Assembly (NCBI GenBank): GCA_031761405.1
Contig: JASEVX010000007.1
Location: forward strand, 63,251,062-63,315,061
DNA length: 64,000 nucleotides
Reading direction: 5' to 3'
Source of the DNA: Serripes groenlandicus
Taxonomy: Eukaryota > Mollusca > Bivalvia > Cardiida > Cardiidae
The position numbers were made by a program, and so were the translations under genes. Below are positions 22,139 through 33,169 of this stretch, in pieces (positions within the stretch are counted from its first letter, which is position 1; each line of letters opens with the position of its first letter). Below the pieces are notes generated by a model. It ran no database searches. It saw nothing but the letters and a program-made list of their open reading frames with translations, and had not been told where the DNA came from.

Positions 22139-24328
22139 TTACAATCGAATGCACTTAATTGCTTTGGTATCTGTTGTCGATTTTCGCTTCTTTGGTGTGA
22201 CTTTTGATTTTGTCAATAAATAACTTTGACAAGTTTCACCTTTTCTGAAGGAGTTTCCTTTCTTTGATATGGCACTTTCGCTCAAAATTACACTATTTAC
22301 ATTTCTTCTATACTGTAGAGCTGTTGGATTTGTGTTGGCACCATTTAGTTTCCCACGATGCTGGCATAATTGATTTTCTATTTGATCTGAATTGATCATG
22401 GCAGGTGTTACACTCCAGCCTTTATACTGACTTAAAATATTTAGACTAAGTTTTTCGAAGCCCAGTAGACATGATTATATATCTTCTTGACATTCTATAG
22501 ACATCAGTGCTTTCATTTTTTCACCCTTTGATGTATCTTTTTCTGCTTGAATACTCTGTGTCCAGTTTAAAAACCATTTCTGTACATCCCTTATTGTAGA
22601 TAGTCTTGTGTCCTCCTGCGTATTAATGGGCCTTCTATCACGAAACACTGAGATAAGTTTTGACGTATTCTCTAACAGTGTTATAGCCCCTTGAAGTTCC
22701 TGACCTTTAGCCCCTAAACTTGATTTATAAGAACACATTAAATTGAGCATCTCCCCACCCAATGCATCTTCAGCCAGTTTGTTCCTCATTTTACTACTGT
22801 TGCATGGAAATATGTGTTCATTGGTTAGTGATTTATGTATTTGAATTACATTTGTGCGATCCCATTTATATGCATTTACCCACATATCCCAGTGAATCTC
22901 TTCTCCAGATGAAAGTCTCAGGAGTCTAGTGCATCCTATTTTTATTCCACTTTTGATGATGTTGTTCCTAATCTTTTTGAAACAGTGAGAAGGATCCATG
23001 AGCAGTACAACTTGATTGAAGGGATTAACGGGAGAATACGTCGTGAAACTTTGAGTTTGAGCATCATTATTTGGGAAGTGCAAATGAATAAATGATCTGT
23101 TGCTTGATGCTCCATCCATGCATACATACTTGCAATCAAAGTCGAAGTGTTGTAGTTTGTCTACAGCTTCCCATACAACTGCATACAGATCACAAGCATT
23201 TACCTGAGAGCTAACAAAATGCGCTATGGGAAATCTGAAACCGGTCAGTCCCTGAAAGGTAATTGAAGGATGTGGCTTCCAACAATTTGCTTATGTTGCC
23301 CATTTTTAAGTGTTTGGATGATGTCCCCTTCCTCACCCATTTCCGTAAAGCCAACGATTTATAATTTTTTCCCTTTTCTGGTAATTTCTAGACTCTCTTG
23401 AATCGCCATTTCATCGATTAATAATCGTAACCCTCTTTTGGAATTTTGAGACGTTCCGCCTCGTTGTGCATCCACTGAAAAATCTGGTTATCGTAACCAG
23501 ATTTTTGTTCTACTTTATTTTTATAACAGATAAGCAAGTTAGGAGATGGTAATACCATAAGTCCAGATTCTCTGAGTGATATATAACCTTGGGGGCTTCT
23601 GGTGTCGCATTTATACTTTCGGATATAATCGCCTTGTCCCATTTTCTATTTTTCTTATTTGCCAATTCAGAGTTATTGATTTGTGCCAATATAAATGTTA
23701 CAAAATTCCCACTAGCCTTCGGCATAAGTTTCCTAAGTATTGACTCTGCTGTCTCTGGTGAATTCCTATTACAGTAATCATCAGGCTGTTTTTTAATAAA
23801 ATGAACTACCATCCTGCGACATGCTTTGCATCTTGGTTGCCCTTTTCCAATAAAACTCGCTACCATTTTACAGTTTGTTGACCGTAATACTTTGTTTCCA
23901 TTCTCATCATTTTCATGTGTTAGAATTTCTTCAATAATATGATTCCTTCTGTTATAGTCTCGATTGTCCAGCGGAATTCCCTGACAGACTGGTAATAGAT
24001 CAATCTGTTTACACACATTTTGGATACTTCCCTTGTTTACTTTAAAAGAATCAAGTATGTAATTACTTTTTAAGTCGATTGCCGTTTTACCAACATCAAC
24101 AATGAAGGTCATGTTATCTTCAAATGTTACAAATTTCATAATAATGTTATTGTTGCTCCTTATACCACTATCAGCATAAACTTTAACAAAACTGTTTTCT
24201 CTCTTTAAAACATTGAAATTTGAATTCAGTAGACTATTAACTAAACTCGAGTCATATCTAGCACTTTCTATTCCAGAATCATAAGGTTTCCATTTCAAAG
24301 GATAACAAGATAGTTTTCTTCCGTGCAT
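22139..24328 (-). pseudogene. P-superfamily transposase (broken)
   Basis: Read on the minus strand from 24328. A Cys-rich N-terminal part (CRKC-like QPRCKACRRM) leads to YISLRESGLMVLPSPNLL. Then come LIDEMAIQESL (Asp codon 23413-23415), VGFTEMGEEGD, QGLTGFRFPIAHFVSS, CMDGASSNRSF (Asp 23114-23116), MDPSHCFKKIRNN, KMRNKLAEDALGGEM, and NSDQIENQLCQHRG (Glu 22376-22378) with NTNPTALQYRRN. This is the order of P-element/THAP9 transposases: an RNase H-like fold split by a GTP-binding insertion, with catalytic Asp, Asp and Glu. Assigning these three residues is by-eye inference. The enzyme would cut and rejoin element ends in the nucleus. Frameshifts lie near 23620, 23440 and between 23390 and 23270, another near 22475, and stops are present. 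I see no N-terminal THAP finger; a SINE sits just upstream of the first ATG. Confidence 0.9.
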
Positions 24329-24438
24329 CTTTTTCCTAAAATCGATCTATTAAAACACTTTTCCAAGGATATGAGAAAATGTTTCATAATTTTCTGTAAC
24401 ATTAGAGTCTAGAGCAGTTTCTATCTTGTAAGTGTCAA

Positions 24439-24705
24439 GCCCGACCGGGTAGCTCAATTGGTAGCGTATCTGACTCGTGATCTAGAGGTCACGGGTTCGA
24501 TACCCGGTTGCGGCGACATTCTTTCGGGCGATGTTTTCCATTGCCTCTCACCTCTGATCTATGTGAGAAAGTAGTCAGTGGCTTCGAAAGAATGTTGTGT
24601 AGGTACTAGTGTGGGAAAGCCAGGAAAACATGGGTAGGTGCACTGACCGCCGTGATATGACCAAAGCTGTTGAAAGCGGCGTTAAACTCCAAACAAACAA
24701 ACAAA
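24439..24705 (+). repeat. Full-length tRNA-derived SINE inside the transposon
   Basis: The head has 'tagctcaattggtagcg' (A box) and 'gggttcgatacccgg' (B box), then the body, the core 'ccgccgtgatatgacc...gcggcgttaaactcc' and a (caaa)n tail. It lies about 110 bases upstream of the transposase ATG on that gene's promoter side, and inside the last helicase intron. Confidence 0.85.
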
Positions 24706-27420
24706 ATGTAAGTGTCAAAAATGTCATTGACTGTAATTGGGTTATCCTGAAACTCCTTAAGTTCTAGTCGCTGTACCAACCTAGTGAAAAAAAAAAAACT
24801 TTTATTAGTTCATTCCTATGAGCTAAACTTCATATGTTGCATCTTGTTGTTGCAATTATTAAGGGTAAAAGGAGACTAATAGATCTATTCGTGACAGACA
24901 GGTGTTTCCAATATTTTTCTTATGCAATGTTTATGAGTATTTTTAAAAGTATTTTAAACTAAAGGCTTCCATTAGTTTCAAAGTTTCAATGATGCGCAAT
25001 ACAGATTTAGAATTTTTGCTTTTGTCTTTGGAGCAAAATATGGTATTAATTAGGTCACTTTGACCCACATTTTATGCATGAATGTCTGGTTAAATTTTGC
25101 ATTTAGGTCCATTTCTCCGACATAGTTGCTAGTTCATTTTACTGGAGCCTTATCTTATGTTCTATATGTTTCAGAAACCAGTTAAATCTGACAAATGAAG
25201 AGCCATTTGACACTGAAATGAAGGGAAACCAAGATGAACATCCAAACACAAAGGAACGAAAACTGGACCAAGAAAACAGAAACACATTGGAAAATGATAT
25301 TGAAGAATTTCATACTGATGATGAAAGTGAAACAGAATTAGATAAGCTTGTTCAATTAGTTACTGAAGATTTAGAAAGCGAAATCATGGGTTCGGTAAAC
25401 ACAGAAGACGAAATTATACTTCCATCTAATTTCGATGTTGAAAAGGAGGTTCTTGTGCTTAAATATAAATCTGCATCTACTTCTTTTCAAAAGACCTTTA
25501 ATGCTCTTGTGGATTATTTGATATCTAACCTTGGCGTGTTGAATAGGTTCTGTTCTAGCGAATGGCAAGTTCTTTCAAATTGTTTTGAGGATAATGTATC
25601 TACCTCTGATATAACAAGTTCCGTTGCACAGCCACAGTTGACGTTATTCTATCAGAAATGCCAAGAGCATATGACAAGCCCTGAATATAAAACTGCAGAT
25701 TTAAGACTTTTTGATCCGAGCGAGGAGATATAAATGCAGAATTTTCTGTGTGTTTCAATCTTATGCTTTCTTTAAGAAAAGTGCTGCTGAAAAGCAAAAC
25801 TGAGTATCAATGCACAGCTATGCACAAAAGAGCAGTTCATGTACATATGAGTGATACAGCACGAGGAAAAGTCCGTTACATCGGCGGTTATGTTATTGCT
25901 AAACTCAGGCACTCATCCGTTAACAACATTACTAATAATGTGCATAAAACATCCTCAGCTGCCATTAATTTGTATGAGCGTTCGAAAATGCGCCTAGAAA
26001 TTTTGGACTGCATAAAGCAATCAGAACATAGTTTGAATGCCTTTTCCGAGGACTCTGGAAGTTTGCTAGAAATTTCAAGGAAACAAAATGTGAATAGGTC
26101 ACTTACTAATATTAGTGATTTGGGATACAACTTTTTTCTGCAAGCTGTTAACGGATGCTTTACCATGTTAACTGGGTACAATTTTTCTAAATATGGAAGT
26201 TTGTTATATGAATATATACATAAGTCGCTTTCAAAGAATACAGACTTGTTTCGTCAGTTTTTAGAACTGTGTGAATTCAAGACTTCTGGCATACCAAAAA
26301 TAGAAAATGATATATGTATCATTTCATCACTTTTTGACAATCTTACGTTAAAGGTCATCGTTTTAGAGGTCTTGTTCGATGAAATTCTACACAAAATTGT
26401 GTCCGTACTTACAAAACAATTTACAGCAGACACTATGACTTCATTGTCCCTCACTAAAAAAATGAAACACAGAAAACAGATCCAGGTTGCAGAAAAAAGT
26501 AGTAGGAACCTAGGAGTACTGAATTTTCAGTACATACAAGAAGACCAGTCACTTAATAAGATTGCGTCCCACTGTATGCTAAAAGCAAGAGTAAGAGTAA
26601 GAGTACTGAAAAAACTGTGTTAAAAAAGTTTACAAAGAATCATTTGCTTCTGTTGTGTAAAGCTTATAACTGTTCCGCCAAAGGAAAGAAAAACTGTATC
26701 ATGGATCAGTTAAAACAAAGTATAATCAATGAAGACCATATGCGTAATCCCAAAGCTCTGAATCCAAATACTGAAACAGATGTGACAAGTGTAGCTCCAT
26801 CAACTAGAGACATAGAGGATGAGTCTACACAATTGGAAGAAAGTGTTTTAGATGGTTTGTTTTAGGATTATGATTCACTGGACAATGTCGAAATGACATC
26901 TTCCAACAAACATGCATCACCAACTGTTGAAACTGTGGACCAATCTGCTTGCTCGATACCTGCAACACCAACACAAACATGTTTCAGTGAAGAAAATGAA
27001 CATAGTGAAGATGATGTTGCTTGTTCTAAATGTGAACAAAGTTATCATAATGATGACTGGATCTCATGTGATTATTGCAACATGTGGTATCACAGGAAAT
27101 GCATAGGTCTCAGGAATGTTAAAATATGAAAAATAATCTCTCGTAAAGGTGCAAAATATTTGAGTAATTTTTTCTCATTAATTGACATTATTGACTTTCT
27201 TGAACATGGACGATAGATATCTGCAGTAATTTAAACTAAACTGTATCAAATGAAATTCATGTGTTTGTTTATTTTGGCACTTCTGTGGAAACGAAAAAAA
27301 GGAATTTGAAAATCAAGGTAATTTTTTAATTTTCTGAAACATAAAATGCATTTGAAATTGTATTGTCTAGTTCCTGCTTTGGGCAATGCACATTTTCTAG
27401 CCTAGTACTGGTTTGTTAAC

Positions 27421-27508
27421 CCAGGGATCATGAATAAGAGAACTGTCGCCGTGATATAACTGAAATAATGTTGAAAACGGCGTAAAACCCCAATAAATAA
27501 ATAGTTCC
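27421..27508 (+). repeat. SINE 3' fragment
   Basis: 'cgccgtgatataactgaa' to 'ggcgtaaaaccccaataaata'. The sequence just before it ('cccagggatcatg') matches the flank of minus-strand SINE tails at about 1310 and 13850 in the array, so it is the same subfamily. Confidence 0.6.
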
Positions 27509-27732
27509 TGCCATGCCTTAAAACTTTACCAGATGCACAGCTGTGTCTGTACTCAGAGTAAATTTTGTGCTGTAAACACAGCCATATTTTTCAATAACCC
27601 AACTCACCCCATGGTCCTACCACCAACACCATCCCAAATAAATTGGATAGGCTGGCTGTAAGTTCACTTCCAGTTACCTACAATATATATGTCATTTATC
27701 TTACCAAGTTACAGCTGCCATTGCATCCACAC

Positions 27733-27925
27733 TTTTATTTAAAGAATAATAACATATGAACATTTTCAGCCATTTATTGTACAGGTGCGAGGTGTTTTCA
27801 CGTAGTTAAACGACTTTATTCCACTTCTTTACATTGTTTGTCCAGCATCTGTTGTGTCCCTTTCTCCAATTATTATATCAGTGTGATTTTTTTCTTCAAA
27901 AAACAGTATGTTTCATGCCCCTGTG
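27733..27925 (-). repeat. Right terminal inverted repeat of the transposon
   Basis: The mirror of 17914-18105, ending ...GCCCCTGTG directly before the second CAATTAGT. The differences from the left end are single-base changes and short gaps, suggesting moderate age. Confidence 0.9.
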
Positions 27926-27977
27926 CAATTAGTGTGCCCTTTAACATACGGTTCAAGTGTATTTACCCTCGCCAAAC

Positions 27978-28160
27978 AGTTTGATTATTCAGGTGAGCAA
28001 CATCATCAATAACTGCAGTGTTGTGGATTTTCTTGGGACTAAACGATTGATCTATTTTAAGAAGGGGAATCCAAAATTAGCTCCGTACCCAGATCATGTG
28101 GTCAATTTTCTTTATTGGATAATACACGCAGAAAAGCTTTTAGTCACGTGGTTGCTTTAA
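27978..28160 (+). pseudogene. Exon-like fragment, best copy (unit 2)
   Basis: After 'ttgattattcag' the frame is open for about 55 codons and includes NNCSVVDFLGTKR and PYPDHVVNFLYWIIHAEK. See also 3979-4146. It begins about 50 bases beyond the transposon's right end, so the insertion separated it from whatever lay upstream. Confidence 0.35.
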
Positions 28161-28235
28161 CATTTAAACTTGAAATTAGAGCTCTTACGTTACGGACATT
28201 ATGAACCGATGACTATGATAGAGAGCTAACATGTT

Positions 28236-28493
28236 ACCGACTCAGTGGTGTAATGGTAGAGCGTCCGCGTCGGGTGCGGGAGGTCGCGGGTTCGATATCC
28301 GACTTGGTCATACCAAAAGCTTAAAAAATGATAGTAATGGCTTTGCCTGTTTCGCGCTCAGGATTGTTGGGTTAAGATAACGACTGACTGGCTGGTTACA
28401 GGATAAATGGATTGATAGTACTTGTAACTTAATTAGGATATGACTTCTGAAAACATTATGAAAACGGCGTAAAACACCAGACAAAACAGAACA
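28236..28493 (+). repeat. tRNA-derived SINE (unit 2 copy of the 4309 insertion)
   Basis: The head here is better preserved than in unit 1: 'ctcagtggtgtaatggtaga' and 'gcgggttcgatatccg'. Tail 'ggcgtaaaacaccagacaaaaca'. Confidence 0.75.
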
Positions 28494-29037
28494 AGATGAC
28501 ATATTTGAAACATTAAGTAAAAATAGTAGTAGTTTACTCATCATGATCAAATATTTTCTATTTCTAGATGTGTTTCCAACTTGTCTATTACAGTGACCTC
28601 AAAAGTCGTCTGCCGAGCCCCGGTAAAAGCGATCCCAACTTGGCCAACATTCTTGCCGACTTTTGATTAATGAAAATCGACGTTAAACCCCAATAATTCA
28701 ACCAACTGGCGTATGCTGTATTAGGGATATATAGTTAAATGGATCTCCGTGATATAACTGAAATAATATTGAAAACGACGTCAAACCCCAATCTTAAAAC
28801 AACAGGTGTCTGCTGTATTAGGGATATATAGTTAAATGGATCTCCGTGATATAACTGAAATAGTGTTGAAAACGGCGTTAAACTCTAATAAAACAAAGTG
28901 AAATGGATAGTTATCTAAATGTCTTCATCACGGTAATGAATCATTCAGCATCTAGACATTTCTGATTTACTTACAGAATCATCTTGCCGGAACATTAAAT
29001 GGGACGTTGATGATAAGTGCGTGGTAGCGATTCTGAG

Positions 29038-29241
29038 TCTGAGTCAATTAACGTAGTACCCGCTAATCCCAAATACCGGATAGGGAGTAGCAATTTGCGT
29101 TATCGCTTCATTGACCTTACTAAGTTATTTCACGAACATCCACTCTATGGTAGAAGACTACATCGTATCTATTTGAACGAGAATATTAGGAGTAAAACAA
29201 TAACTCCTTTCATTACAACCCTTTTAACATGTCATCGTTAA
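29038..29241 (+). pseudogene. Exon-like open frame, unrecognised
   Basis: The frame contains VVPANPKYRIGSS, RYRFIDLTKLFHEHPL and YGRRLHRIYLNENIRS, with a residue mix that looks coding. Units 1 and 3 have a 37-base internal deletion and unit 4 has a one-base loss ('cttcttgacctat'), so only unit 2 is open. I cannot name the family. It lies about 1.2 kb upstream of gene B and is not linked to it by any visible splice pattern. Confidence 0.35.
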
Positions 29242-29386
29242 CTCTCGGTTTCTTTTTCTTTTATTTCAGAAGGACGCGTTCAGGTTTTCTTTTTCATTCC
29301 CACCAAAGGGTCATACTGTACATAACAATCTCATGAATGACTCGAATAGTTTACAAATGTTCTACACTAACAAATGATAACGTTCA

Positions 29387-29626
29387 TTAACCCTTTCCTA
29401 CGTACGATAAATATGCTGCAGATTACTCTTCAAAGCATCTTGGCAAAATATGAAAACATCTCTGGAAATGAAAGTATAATAATTGGATAAAGTTGAAAAC
29501 ATTGTGACTAAAGGAGACATTGCCCATTATGAACAATTTCTCCTTATTTCACATTGTTTTAAAAATCGTTTGCTGCAGAGACGACAAATCCATCTATATG
29601 ATATTATTTATGAGGAATATAGTTAA
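29387..29626. mobile_element. Foldback MITE (unit 2)
   Basis: Left end TTAACCCTTTCC intact, right end degraded to 'gaggaatatagttaa'. Same insertion as 5430-5665. Confidence 0.65.
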
Positions 29627-30204
29627 CCACTTTGTATTAAAACATAACTGACAATCATTTTGTTATTTGATGGTATGTTCAAACGCCTAACAGGCTATAC
29701 ATAAGTATCATTGTGGGAACGAATTATGTAACCCATCCCTCCGATGTAGACAAAAGTGTACGCCCCTACAATAGACGACTTTTTAAAGCATGAATGGAAA
29801 AGGAGTAATTTCCTTAAATAATCCATTCTCCTCCTCCCATAATGTTTTCTACAATGTAGCAAAGAGTTAGCTTACAACGTTCCAGATGTCTCAATTTCTT
29901 TCTTATGATATTTTCAAGGCATATGCGTTTAACAAATATCATAACGGGCCCGTATCCACCAACAATTATAAATGTCATTCTAATTTTAATTATAAATTCA
30001 CAAAATAAAACTTCTTCTGATAGGCTAGAATAAGAATTACACAGATTACTTTTAAACTAAGAATGTTTTAAAAAATAGAATAAGAATGACTTAAGAATAG
30101 TTGTTGAGTACGGGGCCTAGGTAGATCTAAACAGTTATCTTTTGTATTTCCCGATGTTTACGTCATCCTTCAAAACTCAACCGGTATTGATTATTTACAT
30201 TCAT

Positions 30205-30275
30205 TATCTTAAACACGCCCACGAGGTGGGCCCAAACCCCTATATAAACCCTATTTGGCAGAACGTACAGTGTCT
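30205..30275 (+). promoter_or_regulatory. Core promoter of gene B
   Basis: Palindrome at 30217-30231, TATATAA at 30241-30247. From here to the ATG at 30438 the leader matches gene A almost base for base. Confidence 0.75.
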
Positions 30276-30437
30276 TTAAACATTGAACGCCGAACAGGCA
30301 AGACTCGAGTACTAACGCGCATTTCTTAACTATCGTTTCATATTTAGTCTTTTAAATATCCGTTCTGTGATAGAGAATTAAGTAACATATTTTAAAACAT
30401 TTTGAATATCGTTATAACCATAATTAATACAACTAAG

Positions 30438-33040
30438 ATGTATTCACTCGTAATTATTTCTGGACTTGTGGCCCTCTCAATGGCCATGCCCCGGTGCACG
30501 GTGGGAAAATTAGAAATCATCGCCAAGCCCGACTGTAAGGGCTACTATCTGTGTGTGAATGGAAAACCAGCCGAGATGCCGGACTGTCCCCCCAGATCCG
30601 TGATCAGCCGAAAAACCCACGCGTGTGTTCCCGCCGGTAGTTATTACGATGATTGCACACCAAGCCAGGTACCAGACACGAGACCTACAACTCCGGATTT
30701 AGGTAGGTCTTTTCGTCAAGTATTTCGTACATTTAAACTCTTTTTCAGTATTTCCAACTTTCATACGTATTTTGGCGCATTGGCAGCATACGATTTATGA
30801 AAACGTTACAACGGTAACGGGAGAAACTGCTAATAATGAATGTTTTCTCCTTGACAATGTCAACTCTGTTTTCAATAATTATACATAAATCAAAAATAGT
30901 TTCCAATATTTTAATATTTCTGTAGCAGATTTGGCGTATTTCGGACAACGTCAATGATTTTTTTACAATTTGAGCTCAAGTTCTTTGGTATCTTAATTTC
31001 ATAAATGTTTGAAGACTTCATGTTATATTATATAAAATCTTCATAAGTTAACTCTACCCTTTCCCAGTACCTCGAGTCGGTAGCGATGCAGGCTGTCAAT
31101 CCAGATGTTGTGAGTTCGAACCCCATCTCGGCCAACACTTTTTTCGACGTTTGACAAAAGTCATTCGCCATCCACCAATGGGCTATCAGTCCATGTGGAA
31201 AAGCAGCCAGTTGTTTGGAAAGAATGTTGTTTAAAGTACTGGTGTGAGAAAGACAAGAAACATATGAGTAGATGAACTAGCCGCCGTGATATGACTGAAA
31301 CATAGTTGAAAATCAATCAATCTCACATACAACACACATCTGCCGCTATTATTGGATGCAGTTAAAACGTTTCGCGAAAGAAGACATTGTAATTTATCCT
31401 TTACCACAATGTTGTTGAAAGTCGTCTGCTGCAAATACGTCAAAATACGTCTGTGTGTGGGAAAGGGTTAACGATGCATTGTTAAATATACTGAACGAAT
31501 ATAATAATAATTTAAATTAATCTATTGTAAGGTATGTGTAATGCTTAAAAACCGGACAATATATGCATATATCGCATTTTATTACTAGAGTTTGATTAAC
31601 GTTTGATTAACGTGGAAGACAGTGCTGCAGAGGTAGAGCGTCGGCCTCTCGTATCAAAGGTCCCTGGTTCGAGTCCCGTGATGAGCGGGTCCTGACTTTG
31701 GGATTTTTCCACACAAACGGCGCGAGTAATGGTGAAGTCTCCAGGAAGCAGACATCGAGCGTGATTAATCTAAGCCCAAGGCTTGTTTCGCAATCGATGT
31801 AAAATAAATAAGTTTAAACTAAACAAATAACGTTTGATTACGTTTATGCCTTCTGACTGCTGATTCATTGACGTGAACGTCACTGGAGCATTAACGATAC
31901 GTTACCGCTTGTATTGCCCTCAATGGAGTGTTTTAGATTAACCCCTTCCTAAATAAAAACGCATTTTGACGAATCTGCAGCAGACGACTTTTGAAAAATT
32001 GTAGCAAAAGAAGAAATTGCTCATAATGAGCAATTTCCCCTTTTGCTACAATATTTTCAACTTCATTGAAAAATAATAATACTTTCATTTACAGAGATTT
32101 TCCTTAGTTATGTCTTAGTTAGTTTCAAACTCGTCTGATGTAGATGTATTGTATGTGGGAAAGGCTTACAACAATGTCAAACGTCGTATGTTGCAGATGT
32201 GTTTAAAAAGCATCTGTTTGCGGGAAAGAGGTTAGGTACTTTAGAAGCTCCAAAAAGGCAACGTATGCAACAATGAACATCATTGGTTTGAACAGCATCG
32301 GTTTGCCGTAAAGTGTTGAGTGTCCTTTTGAAGCTCTTAAAAGCAACTTTATATTTTAACAATGAACAGTGATGATTTGCCACAGTGAATTGCATTCATT
32401 TGTCAGTAAAAGCTGTATATATATATTATGCTAGTCTGAATCTCAAAAGTGGGACAACATACAATGCATGTCGGATTACAACCTTATCATTTATGATAAG
32501 TTACATCGGGGTCTATGCTAAAGCATACATTCAAGCAGCAAGTGATATAACTGAACATTGTTGAAAACGGCGTTAAACACAAAACAAGCAATTACCTTGG
32601 CTCACCTTGTTCTTCACCGATATCTCCATGGCAACTATACCTCAAATTGTTAGACGTGGCTCACTTTACATTTTCAGATCCATTGTCTATTGATGAACAA
32701 TGCTCACGGTATGGCGGTTTGATACCCCACCCGTCCGACTGTCAGGCGTATTACAACTGTAGTCATAAATACGAGCGAGTACCACGCTTCTTTGAACAGT
32801 ACATGCAGGAATGTCCATACCCTCAGCTCTTTGATTCTGATCAGAAGAAGTGTGAACATTTTGAACTAGTCAAATGTGGAGACAGAAACGAATACAAAGA
32901 TGGATGTAAGTACAGAATATATTATAATTATTGTATCGAATATTTCTCCTCTGCGACTGCTAGATCTATAAGCACTACTTCTACAACTATTTATGTACTA
33001 CTATTACTACTTATACTTTTACTAATATTACTACTACAAT

Positions 33041-33075
<35 letters not shown>

Positions 33076-33089
33076 TTACTACTACTACA

Positions 33090-33169
<80 letters not shown>

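Larger units (their letters stand above)
18538..27129 (+). pseudogene. PIF1-family helicase with SAP-like and PHD-like C-terminus (transposon gene, broken)
   Basis: Exons by eye: 18538-18723, 19369-20161, 20985-21090, 21760-21957 and 25175-27129. All junctions are GT/AG and keep the frame. Helicase motifs in order: Walker A GGHAGVGKTF (residues 22-31), TIHKWSGIG, Walker B ILIIDEISML, GDFLQLPPV, VMLLRN, LSYARTVHKAQGMTL and LGRVTSEEGLR. These define superfamily 1 PIF1 helicases, which unwind DNA 5'-3'. Exon 5 adds an acidic linker, a segment with VRYIGGYVIAKLR, a SAP-like helix pair (LKKFTKNHLLLLCKAYN...KKNCIMDQLK) and a PHD-like finger (CSKCEQ, CDYCNMWYHRKC) lacking its last Cys pair. Damage: in-frame TAG at 18721-18723, 20002-20004 and 26863-26865, and frameshifts near 25730 and 26570. 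The start ATG is the first in the exon; an upstream exon is possible. DNA binding by the SAP-like part and chromatin binding by the PHD-like part are inference. Confidence 0.9.
17914..27925 (+). mobile_element. 10,012-bp P-superfamily DNA transposon carrying a PIF1 helicase gene
   Basis: The ends are inverted repeats beginning CACAGGGGCATGAAAC. The 8 bases CAATTAGT stand on both sides (17906-17913 and 27926-27933), while units 1 and 3 show the uninterrupted site (gtgaaccaattagtgtgccc near 3906; gtgaaccagttagtgtgccc near 41225). An 8-bp duplication fits P elements, hAT and Zisupton. The minus-strand protein decides for P. Order inside: left repeat; helicase exons 1-4 (+); transposase (-); helicase exon 5 with SAP-like and PHD-like parts (+); right repeat. 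Both genes carry stops or shifts, so this copy is not autonomous. Nested in it are one SINE, one foldback MITE and three short relatives of the element itself. Unit 4 lacks it, so it arrived after the two-unit block was duplicated. Confidence 0.93.

Noticed and set aside
17914..27925. Assignment of the 10-kb element to hAT, Zisupton, Academ or Helitron
   Set aside because: The 8-bp duplication alone fits hAT or Zisupton, and the helicase suggests Helitron or Academ, but the transposase motifs (DEM, DGASSN, DPSH, KIRNN, SDQIEN) are those of P elements; Helitrons have no inverted ends or target duplication.
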